In this document: positions 55,051-64,000 of the stretch, one piece after another
Position numbering within the stretch: the stretch's first letter is position 1
How the letters are laid out: the number at the start of each line of letters is the position of its first letter
DNA from: Laetiporus sulphureus 93-53
Taxonomy: Eukaryota; Basidiomycota; Agaricomycetes; Polyporales; Laetiporaceae
Reading direction: 5' to 3'
Assembly (NCBI RefSeq): GCF_001632365.1
Contig: NW_024468523.1
Coordinates: 124,001 to 188,000, forward strand
DNA: 64,000 bases
The notes under the pieces: model-generated
The model's database searches: none
What the model was told of the DNA's origin: nothing
The model's input: only the letters and a program-made list of their open reading frames with translations
Position numbers and translations under genes: made by a program

Positions 55051-56968
55051 ATGGACAGGTTGCATGACCACTACCAGGCATACTCATGGCATCAGGTGAG
55101 TGCCAGAACCCACTCAATCCCCTGCATATCTGAAGGAACATCGTCTGTACGGCAGTCTCACGATCAGGTCAGTGGTCCCTACGCAGCTTGTCGCCTTGAC
55201 TGAACATGCGTAGGCGACTGTATTGCTATTAGTGCCGTACGAGACACTGGAGGACGACGTGTTGGTGAGATTCATCCATTCGGCCCGAAACTACGGCCGT
55301 AACAAAACGTGCCTTAGGTCATGATTGAGCGGAATCACCTGGTGGCGGGAGTGCGTGGACAGCCACCGATTGTTAAGGTGAGTCCAGGCCCTTCTAGCGC
55401 TTCCCAGAGCACAGGTGCCTCGACACAGTGACTGAATTGCTACGCCAGGGTCGTCTGTATGGCAATGTGGACACGGCGAATTCCATGTGGCAACTCGAGC
55501 CTCGTGCATCTCGCTCTCGCTCAGGACTCCCGATACGCGACCGCACAACATCAACAACATCAACTGCATCCACGCAGTCTTCGTATGCTGTCCTATCTGA
55601 TCCCGAGATTTCTAGTAGCTTTGCTGCCTCACTTGACGGTGGCTTCCCATCCGACGTTGAAGAGCCGAGCCTTTCATCCCCTGCGCTTTCATCGCCAATC
55701 TCGTCCTCCGTAGATGAGCAAGCGAGCTACACGTTCATGAGCCACCCGCAGCGGTCACATATCATCGAGTCGCTCCCGTCATCCCCGCCACTCATCCTGC
55801 CTCCATTTAGCGTCGCCTCATCGTACTCCTCTGTCGACTCGTTACGTGCTGCCTCGGGGCGCTTGCTCACTTTGCATCTTGAGAAGGCAGAATCCGTCAT
55901 GTGGCCCTCTTTGGTTGTCGGGCCTGTGCCTGAGAGCCTCTCACCGTCTCCGCTGAGTGTCTACCCGTGGGCATCTTCGTCCGCATTGACAATCGAGAAC
56001 ATCTATAACATGGATCCAACGAGCCTTGTCCTGATGGCACTAGACCTGTATCACATCAGGGAGGCGTTCCAGGACGCGTTCGAATACTTCGTGTAAGCCT
56101 TCTCAGTCGTCTTGGCTCTTTGAAATCACTCATAATTCACAGGAGGGCATGGCATCAGGCGCACGTGCCCTTGGCTACCATCCGCCTGGCGACGCATTAT
56201 CTCCCAATGCACTCCGCCATTCCAATACCCGAGCCTTTGCCTGCGCCTATCTCTGAAGACGGTTCTGAACCGCCGACAGAGCCGAGCACACCCACACCTC
56301 TTGCTCCCGACCCAATTCCTGGCACATTAGCGTATTACGTCAATCGCATAGGCGGCACACAAGGACTCGCCCAATTGTACCTTTCCGCAGGCGTGTTGCA
56401 CCTCGAGGGAGCTGCCACGCAATTGCTGTCCTCGACATACATGGGCCTGTCATCTCTTCGCGCACCCTTAGTCGTTAGCGGAACTAGCGGCCATGGACAT
56501 GGCAGCCCCGGCCACAGCATAGGTAGTACAGAAGCCTGGAGACATGACAGGGAGTGCGCGAGGCAGTACTTCGAGCGCGCACGCGCCCTGGTGCCTGTCC
56601 TAGATGTGCCCCTGCTCCCACCTGAGAACGACTCGGACCCGGGTTCCGGAGCGGAAAATGGCGATCGTAAGAGCGTAGGTTCAAACCGCGGCTCAATCCC
56701 GGTATCACAGCGCAGAAGGGCGAAGCATTCTTCCGCTTCGAAAGTTTCTTCTATAGAGCTGGGCTGGCCGCCTGAGCAGTCTCGTCGGAGGCGAAAGAAG
56801 GAGTCCGGCGACTTGTCTAGCTCGTTCATGGAGAACTACCGGTCAGACGCAGACGATGACGATCGGACATGGTATCTGTATCTACCTGGGCTGGTTGGTG
56901 CCGGCACTGCATTGTTGGTTGTTGGTTTTCTGTCTTTTTCATCTTGGAGAAGAACACAGGGAAATTAA
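55051..56968 (+). CDS. CS-domain (p23/NudC-like) protein with C-terminal membrane anchor
   Basis: The N-terminal about 75 residues form a CS domain assembled from five small exons: YQAYSWHQSHDQATVLLLVP, YETLEDDVLVMIERNHLVAG, VRGQPPIVKGRLYGNV and SMWQLEPR. CS domains bind Hsp90 or act as chaperones. The middle is a Ser/Pro-rich linker of about 130 residues. A second, helical part includes TIENIYNMDPTSLVLMALDL, YHIREAFQDAFEYFVRAWHQ and GLAQLYLSAGVLHLEGAATQ, which looks like degenerate TPR or Sel1 helices. The C-terminus has a basic cluster (RRRAKHSS, RRRRKKE) and one membrane helix (YLPGLVGAGTALLVVGFLSF) 10 residues from the end, so it is tail-anchored. The combination is not one I can name. 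Confidence 0.82.
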
Positions 56969-57438
56969 TTTATGTGCCGTAGGGCTGCAAGTATTAAGCG
57001 CTTCTGAGCCCTGTCATTATGATCCCACTCTCCCTTGTTGTTTAGTCTCCGTTTCATTCCAGATTGTCTCGCTACTGTATCTATATGCGCATATTTACAA
57101 GAACGGAATCTTACTCCAAAAGAACCTGGACAAACCAAGTGCAAGCGATGAATGAATACCATCAGTATAGGGTAACTAGCGAGTTGCATGTGGTATACAT
57201 GGCAAAGGAGTGTGAGTAGTCGGTGGTATATGTGGAAGGGTATGTAGCATATACGAGAAGTGTCAAGCCTAAGCAAGCCCAGCCGCAAGCAGGACGCTCA
57301 ACACGCATAGGCCGGTAATGGCGTGGTCGCTGAGCCGGATTTGATACAAGATGCGGTTGTGAATAGACGCGATCGTGATGTCAACAAACCAGAAAGCAAA
57401 AGGGACGACGATGAAGGATAACCTAGATAGCAAGTAGA
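56969..57438. other. Intergenic region between convergent genes
   Basis: 470 bp, AT-richer than the flanking exons, presumed 3' UTRs of the CS-domain gene and the Ser/Pro-rich gene. Nothing else seen. Confidence 0.35.
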
Positions 57439-60400
57439 TCAACTTCTGGAACTCGACATGTTAGAGGTAATGCGCCTGATGGTGTCTCGCTCGGCCTCCA
57501 GGTGCCTAACGAGCATGCCATCAAACATCTGGATGGACTCGCGCTGGAAGCATTTTGACCTGTCCTCTGCGGCACCAGCCGTCGCAGGCCTCCTTCTCGA
57601 AATACGACGAGCCACGGAACCATGCATGGCACTGCCGGAGCTATGACTATGTCCTGCAGCCGTCTCCTTGAAGGGCAGCGTAGGGTCGTCCTTGAGCAAC
57701 GCTTTCTTCTTCGAGAAGTAGCTCGAGCGACGCGGCCGCTTTGGCACGTTCACAATCGGTTTCTTCCTATCAGCACCGCTGATGCCAATGGAAGAAGATG
57801 CTATATGGGGAGATGAGTAGTTGCCCAAACGCGTTAGGGACACTCCTGGGCTGATAGTCCAGTTAGGGTCAGCTCGTCCGCGAGCGCCAAAAAACATGTG
57901 GGCAGGTTCAGGAGACGCTTCTTCGTCCTCGCTCTCGTCGAACGCGCCAAACTCGGACATTGCATCCTCAATGTGATCGAAGAACGCGGTTGGCGATGCC
58001 GGCGCCGGCGCCGAGTGTATGGAAGGAGTGGGAGCTTCGGTCGGAATAAGGAGCGACAGTCCGGAGGAGCGACCTCGCCGTTCCGATAGAGGCGCCATAG
58101 GTGTGTGAAAGTCGAGGGAATTTGTAGAAGGATTCAAGGAAGAATCAACTCCTACGCAGAAGGTTGACTCTGCGATAAAAGGGCGACCGGGATCGGTGGA
58201 GGCACGAGAGGACAGTGATGGGCGGCCAACAGGCCCGGGTAAAGGTGATTGGGGCGGAGGTGACGCAATCGGGTCCGTCAAAGACGGAATACGTGAAGTC
58301 GGTGAGACTACATAATGTCCAGGATCAGAAACAGCTGTAGGTAATGAGGGCAGCGCTGATGATCCAGAAACAGCAGGAAGGTAGCTCCTTCGGGACAACA
58401 CTGACACAGGCCGATAACTGCCAAATATCGCATCATGGAATGCAGACACCGTGGGAGAGGGTTGTGAGTACTCAGACAGGGACATGGACGGTCGATTGTC
58501 AGTCATGACCGACAGCGACACAGACGGCCTGAGCTTCTCATGCTGCTCACCATCGGAATCTTCTGCGGTTGCATATGACAGCTCATCAGACTGACGAGAG
58601 CCGCTTACCATGCTTTGATAGGAAGAGATGGACGGTGAAGTGCGCAGGTTGTGCTCCTCTGAGGACGGGGACAACTGTGCTGGCGCCGCAGGAGGCGGGC
58701 TGAGCGAGAAGATGGCCCTGCCAGCACCTGAACTAACGTCATGCGCATCAGTGAGGCCCGCAAAGGACAGCGATTTCCGCAGAGCCTGTGCTGATGGCGG
58801 AGACAGTCCTGACGACCCCTCAACGTTGACCCCTTGCGCCGCGGAGTCCGAAGGGCCCTGCCGCGATGATGAGAACTGCGGATTGCTCATTTGCCTCCTT
58901 GGAGCGGGAGACAGCGCATGGCCGTGAGTAGGAGAAGCTGCTCGACTGAGTGGCGTATGCAACGGTGTAGCATCCGAAATGGGCGTAGTCAAGAACATGG
59001 CAAGACTATTACTAGTCATAGGTGGGTAAAATGACTGAGTAAGAATAGTTGGACTTTGCTGCTCGTCTGCGTTGTTGCTAACCCGGATGTCCTCCAGTAT
59101 CCTCTGACCAACCCTGTGTTCGGCAGTAGTATGAGAATCGTCAGACGGGCGGGATTCCGGTGAGGTAGGTGTGCTCGCCGATGGAGGCGTTGGAGATGGA
59201 GAGGACGACCCATTGGTCGACGTCGTCGCACGCGAGCTCGTAGCAGAGCTGCTAAACGAGTGAGTAACAGCCTCATGAAGGAGAGCTTTGCGCCAGGTGT
59301 CATCAGAACTTAGGGACCATATGCCCGGACTGCCAGGAGGTAGCCGCTCCGCGAGCAACGCAGCGCCAATGGAGTCCCTCACACCCAGTCCTTGCAGATT
59401 GGAAGCTTGAACCGCAAATGGATAGCTCGATGACGGCGGTGGTAAGTCTACGGCGTCAGTAGGGTCGATGACATCTACCTGTTGATTTCTCCGGGTCGAC
59501 ATGAGTTGACTCCTCTTTTTACGGACAGCCGCCTTTGTTTTGAGGTCTCGCTCAGCCTCCTTTGCAGCTGTCGCAAGATCTTCCATCGTCTCTCGCACTA
59601 CCACTACCCGGACCATATTTGGAGGTGGGGCACGGATGGGAGTCTGGGGTGCCGAGCGCACTTCAGGACGCGGCAAGTAACCAGAGGCAGTTGTGGAGTC
59701 CGAAGTCGTTCGTAGAACTGGTCCTCCAGGATTCCCGGCTGTCAGAGGGGATAAAGCCGGCGTAGTCTTCAACTTCGGCTTCCCAATTCGGAAGAAATCT
59801 AGAATATTGAGATTGGAGGACTTGGGCGACACCTTTTTTGAGCCTGGTGAACCGGGAGATGCTAGGTATGACGGAGTGGGCTTTGCGTGAGCAGGTGGCA
59901 GAAAGTAGCTGTTATTCATGAGTAAGCGAAGACGATATGAGACATCGTCTGCATCGAACTCCGTTTTCTCTGGAGAGACGATCTCCAGTGAGAAGGCATG
60001 TTGGTCATCCTGGTGGCTGTCGAGAGTGTACGGAAGGGAGGATTCGGTAGTAGTATGGCTGCCAGTGACTGTGGATGCAGGGTATGCTGAGGAAGACGTC
60101 GACGAGTTTTGTGACCATATCGAGTCCCTCACGGTCTGAGGATCGCTACGCTGTATCTGAACCTGAGGTACCTCGCTTTGCGCTAGAGCCGGTGTAATTG
60201 GGCTAGGTTGAGAGGAAGAATCTGACGATGTCGCAATTGTCCGAAATGCATGGCGAGGCAGACTTAATGTGCGAGATCGCGTTTTCATCTGCAAACCTCA
60301 TGATGAACACAGATAGAAAAGTATCACAAGCTCTAGAATACATACCCCTCGACTAGAACTGCCCTCAGAACGTGCCTGCGTGTCCCACTCAAGTTCAATC

Positions 60401-61038
60401 CCACCAGCAGTCATGGCAGAATTACCATGTCCAGCGTCCGATGCCTCCTGAATGACCACAATCGGTCGTGGTCGCTCTGAGCCGGTAGTCCTTGGCCGAC
60501 GTGGCAGGAGGGCTTGTTCCATTTCGACACCAGTGCGCGGCAGCTCGGGTTTCCATAACACCTCGCGCTCGTCACAGAGCGCTCGCGGTAATGGAGGTAT
60601 TGCATCTTGGGCGGCGGGGGCGCTGACTGAATCGTCCCCGACGCGTTCGGCACCACTACCCGACGGCCCTAAACTTTTCCCCCGTTTTGCAAGGTTGAGC
60701 GTCCGTGTCTTCGTACGCGATCGACGTCGTAGCGACGTGCCCCCTGCACTCGAATTGCTGGCCACCGAGTCTGAACGAGCAGTGCGAGTTGGATCCTGGG
60801 GGCTGCTGGGGGCGACACCGACCGCCGTCGACATTCGGGCCGCGGACGTTGCATGCAACGAAGACGAGCCGGAGATGGTCGCAGACCGCAGACAGCGAGA
60901 ACCTGGCCGTTCATAATCGTCGGGCAGGTCCCAGGGACACGCAGAATGAATTGTTCCCACGCGACCATAACAGGCACGGTCCATAACGCGTGGCGAAAAG
61001 ACGCGACCGAGGACCGTCCAGTCGCGCAACCCGTTCAT
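57439..61038 (-). CDS. Long Ser/Pro-rich protein of unknown function, conserved-looking ends
   Basis: Two exons, 60346-61038 and 57439-60288, joined in phase across a 57-nt intron (AGT CGA GGG to ATG AAA ACG) give 1,180 aa. I do not recognise a domain. Blocks that look ordered are DWTVLGRVFSPRVMDRACYG near the N-terminus, DADDVSYRLRLLMNNSYFLP, VRVVVVRETMEDLATAAKEA followed by a basic RKKRSQLMSTRRN, and GVRDSIGAALLAERLPPGSP. The rest is Ser/Pro/Thr-rich and probably disordered, and the C-terminal 90 residues are basic (KRPRRSSYFSKKKALL). This is typical of regulatory or scaffold proteins. The start could also be an in-frame ATG at 61086. Divergent from ERG28 with only 123 bp between starts. 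Confidence 0.8.
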
Positions 61039-61161
61039 TTTTTTTCTGATACGTCCGGTTTTAACTTCGCCTTCGTCAGTTACCATGGCCTTTGTTGGAT
61101 GTGGGTGCTCCGAGATCGCGTCTTTGCGGGTGTAAGGCGCACTGACCGATATACAGCTCTT
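61039..61161. promoter_or_regulatory. Short divergent promoter of ERG28 and the Ser/Pro-rich gene
   Basis: 123 bp between start codons (75 bp if the upstream ATG at 61086 is used). Both leaders and both core promoters must fit in or overlap here. Confidence 0.5.
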
Positions 61162-61799
61162 ATGGCACTGCTCCCACAAACGGACGGATGGCTTCCCAAG
61201 TGGCAGCTTTTCGTGGCGGCCATGGCAGTGTTCAACAGCGTCCAAAACTATGCTACGCTGAGGCTTACACGCCAGCTCTATAGCTCAGGGTCACACAACG
61301 GTGCGGGCTTCGTTACGTATATCATTTGTGCCTGGGGCCCTGGGCTGAGTCTTTGTCGGCAGTCACCGCTCTACAGGCCAGGACATTCGCCATTTGGACA
61401 CTGACATCTGCCGCGATACGATTCTATGCCGCTTACTACATCAGTGACAAAAGGTCAGCATTGTTCCGCGTTTGCAAAGTCATCTTCCCGTTTCGCTGCT
61501 TCCATTCCCTTAATTTCGCTTTCTCCAGGGTATACGATCTAGCAATGTTCAGTTACCTCTTCGCGTTCGCACACTTTGCTTCCGAAATCCTGATCTTCCG
61601 GAGCGCGAAGATCAACAGTCCCGTTCTAAGCCCGGTGTTGGTTTCCAGTGAGTCATCGGTTCCACTCCACCTCGCACAATCGTTGACGTTCAGTCCGCCA
61701 TATCTTCGCACCTCTCTCAATATGGTGTCATATCACGCATCGAAAGCCATCTCCCTTGTTTGGATGTTCTCACAGTATGACTACTACGTCAAGTATTGA
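61162..61799 (+). CDS. ERG28: ERG28, ergosterol C-4 demethylation scaffold
   Basis: Erg28 is an ER membrane protein that holds the sterol C-4 demethylation enzymes (Erg25, Erg26, Erg27) together. Spliced pieces read MALLPQTDGWLPKWQLFVAA, MAVFNSVQNYATLRLTRQLY, VTALQARTFAIWTLTSAAIR, FYAAYYISDK, VYDLAMFSYLFAFAHFASEI and TISLVWMFSQYDYYVKY before TGA. Four membrane helices, usual length near 140 aa. Three introns; phases agree at each junction. Together with ARV1 and TSC13 it is the third lipid-pathway ER gene of the window. Confidence 0.94.
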
Positions 61800-62194
61800 T
61801 GTGATTGGGGCCTTCGTCACCGCCGACCTGGGACAGTTCAATGGCTTGTTTCTTGGGATTGCAAGTTGTACGCTCACGACGGCATGCTTTACTGGCCTTG
61901 CAATCTGTAACATTTGGCGGGGACAATGCTACAATGGGCTGACGCTCAGGCCCAAGTTGCACGGGCTCATTAGTTTTGATCCGTGCATTCTCAACGTGAA
62001 GGCAACGCCACGGACACTAGTTGGCCTTCGCGATGCGTCTGCGGTTCCGTAAGGCCCGGGAACTAAAATGGATTGCTGGGCCATGAAGATCAAGCCTCCG
62101 CTCCTCGCTCTTCTCATCAAGGCATCTATTGAGAGGAAGGTACCCCATAATCACAGCGAGCAGTTCTAGAACAGCACATCGACGCTAGGGAGAG
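61800..62194. other. ERG28 3' flank with a hydrophobic open frame
   Basis: A frame overlapping the ERG28 end continues to 62052 with a hydrophobic stretch (FNGLFLGIASCTLTTACFTG) but has no independent start, splice support or family match. I treat it as non-coding or a decayed membrane-protein fragment. Confidence 0.3.
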
Positions 62195-62763
62195 CTATAA
62201 ATCCCGCAAAGATGCAAATACGATGTTGTGACACTCTGTTAGGCTGACTGCAGAAAACATTACACGACATGCGTGGGTTCGAGGAACGTGTCTCCGCCAG
62301 TCGCAATATGTTCGCTGCCGTGTGCGGGACGACGAGCGGGGAAACCGAGTGACTATTCTTACGCCACGGCAGACATGACGACCGCAATGCCATTTTCGGG
62401 CTTCCTCCACGGAGTTAGGGTACGTGTGCTCAGTTGCTTGTGAAGAAAGCTCATCGATGGGAAGCAGCTGGTAAAGCACGCCATCGTGCAGGTCGAAGTA
62501 GCAATTCTCTAGCACGACGAACTTCGTGTAGGGCTTCTCATCAAGGCAGAATGCGCCCAATCAACTGCGTTTCCTAGTATTTCCGAAGTACAAAACGCAT
62601 GGGTGTACCTCATCAGTTGTCTGACCATGCGGACAACATCGTCCGCAGGCGCAGCGAGGGCCGAGCCCGGCACAACGGCAACCGTTTGACTGAAGGTAGA
62701 GATCGTCGCAGTTACAAACGGCCGTTCTCCTCCTTGGACATTAGGATGATGATCAGGAAGCAA
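62195..62763 (-). pseudogene. Gene-like segment, unresolved or decayed
   Basis: Two frames look protein-like: PNVQGGERPFVTATISTFSQ with APADDVVRMVRQLM, then after a possible intron (GTACAC to CTAG) a frame with KPYTKFVVLENCYFDLHDGV and LYQLLPIDELSSQATEH. A stop codon lies directly before the second frame and no acceptor between them keeps phase, so either the gene is broken or the exons belong to different genes. Family unknown. Confidence 0.3.
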
Positions 62764-63133
62764 GTGATCCGGCCGCGAAGACTCTGCGGTCAGAACATGG
62801 ACAGTCGGCAGTAATCACGTCGCCGTTCCTCAGCGATGCCTAGCCTTTGCCAATAAATGATTCATTTAGTTTGTTCATTCAGTTTGTTGCAATATGATGG
62901 CGTGTCTTGCGTCACAAAGGAAGGCTTCGCTCCGGACACTCAATGGAGTATATACTCGTAAAGGTTATCATTTCCATCATCTGTCCTGCTTTTGTTCTGA
63001 GCAAGTCATCAGATACGACTAGAAGTGCAAAGACGTAAACCTTACGGAGCAGCACAACCCACGTTTGAAATCATCAACGTTCGAGGTTCTTCTAACGTTC
63101 AAATAGCTGTCTAATCCATTGAAGGCACGTTCA

Positions 63134-63644
63134 CTAGAATATCCAGCTCACCTTTTGCATGCCCTTCGTCCCAGGTATGATGGAGGACTTGTGCGACGCA
63201 CGAAACAAAGATAGAAGTGCCTTCGCTGCGACTGAGAAATCATTCAGCATATCAAGTTCAAACGTTGGGTCGATGATTTGCAAAAAGAACTCAGTGAGAA
63301 GGCATCTGAAGGCTCCGCCTCCGGGTCGAGAGGGCCTACGAACGTTCAAGTTTGAAGTCCGCTGTATGGTCTGAATGGAAACGACTGCATGGCCGCCCTA
63401 GGATCTGTTTTCGTCTCACAACCTGGACATTAAGCGCGCGCTCGCGATGATTTCGTCGCATTGTGCGATGGCGATGCGGAGGGCCTATGAGAGAAAGGTC
63501 AGGACCAGGTCGCACGTTCCTGAAGGAAGGCGCCTGACATGTAACAGATGTACTACACCGCATCGGCAGCATCAATTTCCAGACATCGGCCTTCTTCGCA
63601 TACACGCGGCTGTAGGTCTCGTTCGCGTTCCGCCTATATGAAGT
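63134..63644 (-). CDS. Partial gene of unknown function (three joined exons)
   Basis: Three minus-strand pieces join in phase with GT-AG introns: an exon with ERERDLQPRVCEEGRCLEID, one with ALRIAIAQCDEIIASARLMS, and one with PGGGAFRCLLTEFFLQIIDP, FELDMLNDFSVAAKALLSLF and RASHKSSIIPGTKGMQK before a GTGAGC donor near 63150. Consistent phases and helix-like composition argue for a real gene that continues in both directions. I do not recognise the family. The 5' part may lie beyond 63700; the 3' part may be the segment at 62195-62763. Confidence 0.4.
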
Positions 63645-64000
63645 AGCAACGAGTCGTCAGGTGGTGAACGTCGCCTAGCTAGCCCGGTCAGGTGTATGTC
63701 GTAGCATCGTGGTCAAATGTCACGTTCGGCCGCTCAGTCTGGGGGCTCATTCAAACATGAAACTTTTGACTCGCGAAAACCAATCGGAGAAGGTCCGCCT
63801 CACGCGCTTCCCTGGTTTCGAGCATCGCTTTCTACGACCTGTTACGGCAGCGACGGAACGAGACCACCGGGTCGAGAACCACAACATATTGCGGATGGTC
63901 AGATGCACAGCGGTGGAATATATTTCAGCACTCTGGGGTTCTGATGTGACTGGTCCCGGGTTGATGTGGTCGAGCACAAGCCGGGTCTGCGTCATGGGTT

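Noticed and set aside
57898..60139. Plus-strand open frames inside the Ser/Pro-rich gene
   Set aside because: Shadows of the 950-codon minus-strand exon; composition follows the complement of Ser/Pro codons.
61756..62052. Hydrophobic 98-codon plus-strand frame after ERG28
   Set aside because: It starts inside the ERG28 last exon in another frame, has no promoter space and no recognisable family.

Overview
This is a gene-dense piece of nuclear DNA from a filamentous basidiomycete, most likely an Agaricomycete (mushroom or wood-decay type). The pointers are many roughly 50-nt GT-AG introns per gene, genes packed on both strands, a sesquiterpene synthase, a white-collar-2 photoreceptor partner, a WOPR-domain regulator and a tannase/feruloyl esterase. 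No bacterial, phage, CRISPR, rRNA or tRNA features were seen. All identifications come from reading spliced frames by eye; no database search was run.

Layout. (1) 1-11.5 kb: the 3' end of TFB2 (TFIIH), a complete WOPR (Gti1/Pac2) regulator, a 4.5-kb gene-free stretch, a sesquiterpene synthase, and HSBP1. (2) 12-20 kb: an ER and membrane cluster of GET4, ARV1, TSC13 and an aquaporin, followed by a mitochondrial ICT1-like hydrolase. (3) 20.5-31 kb: a tannase/feruloyl esterase with very small exons, an AT-rich repeat island (about 23.4-25.4 kb), a membrane-anchored aspartic protease, and uridine kinase URK1. (4) 31.3-42 kb: a large Glu/Ala-rich protein with six SYSV-motif copies and a C-terminal CaaX box, a GPI-anchored Ser-rich surface protein, PRMT5 and a YAR1-like ankyrin protein. 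(5) 43.9-52 kb: WC-2, SDS22, a CCDC174-like protein and a metallo-beta-lactamase-fold hydrolase. (6) 53.4-61.8 kb: thiamine pyrophosphokinase, a tail-anchored CS-domain protein, a long Ser/Pro-rich protein of unknown function, and ERG28. (7) 61.8-64 kb: gene-like segments I could not resolve.

How the genes relate. Housekeeping functions dominate: transcription, ER membrane insertion, sterol and very-long-chain lipid metabolism, pyrimidine salvage, thiamine activation, arginine methylation and PP1 regulation. Several pairs share short divergent promoters (GET4/ARV1, THI80/CS protein, ERG28/Ser-Pro-rich protein). The accessory content is the terpene synthase beside a WOPR master-regulator-type gene, the secreted or surface enzymes, and the SYSV/CaaX protein. 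The strongest unusual observations are a 4-nt and a 13-nt exon carrying active-site neighbourhoods of the tannase gene, and the SYSV-repeat CaaX protein.
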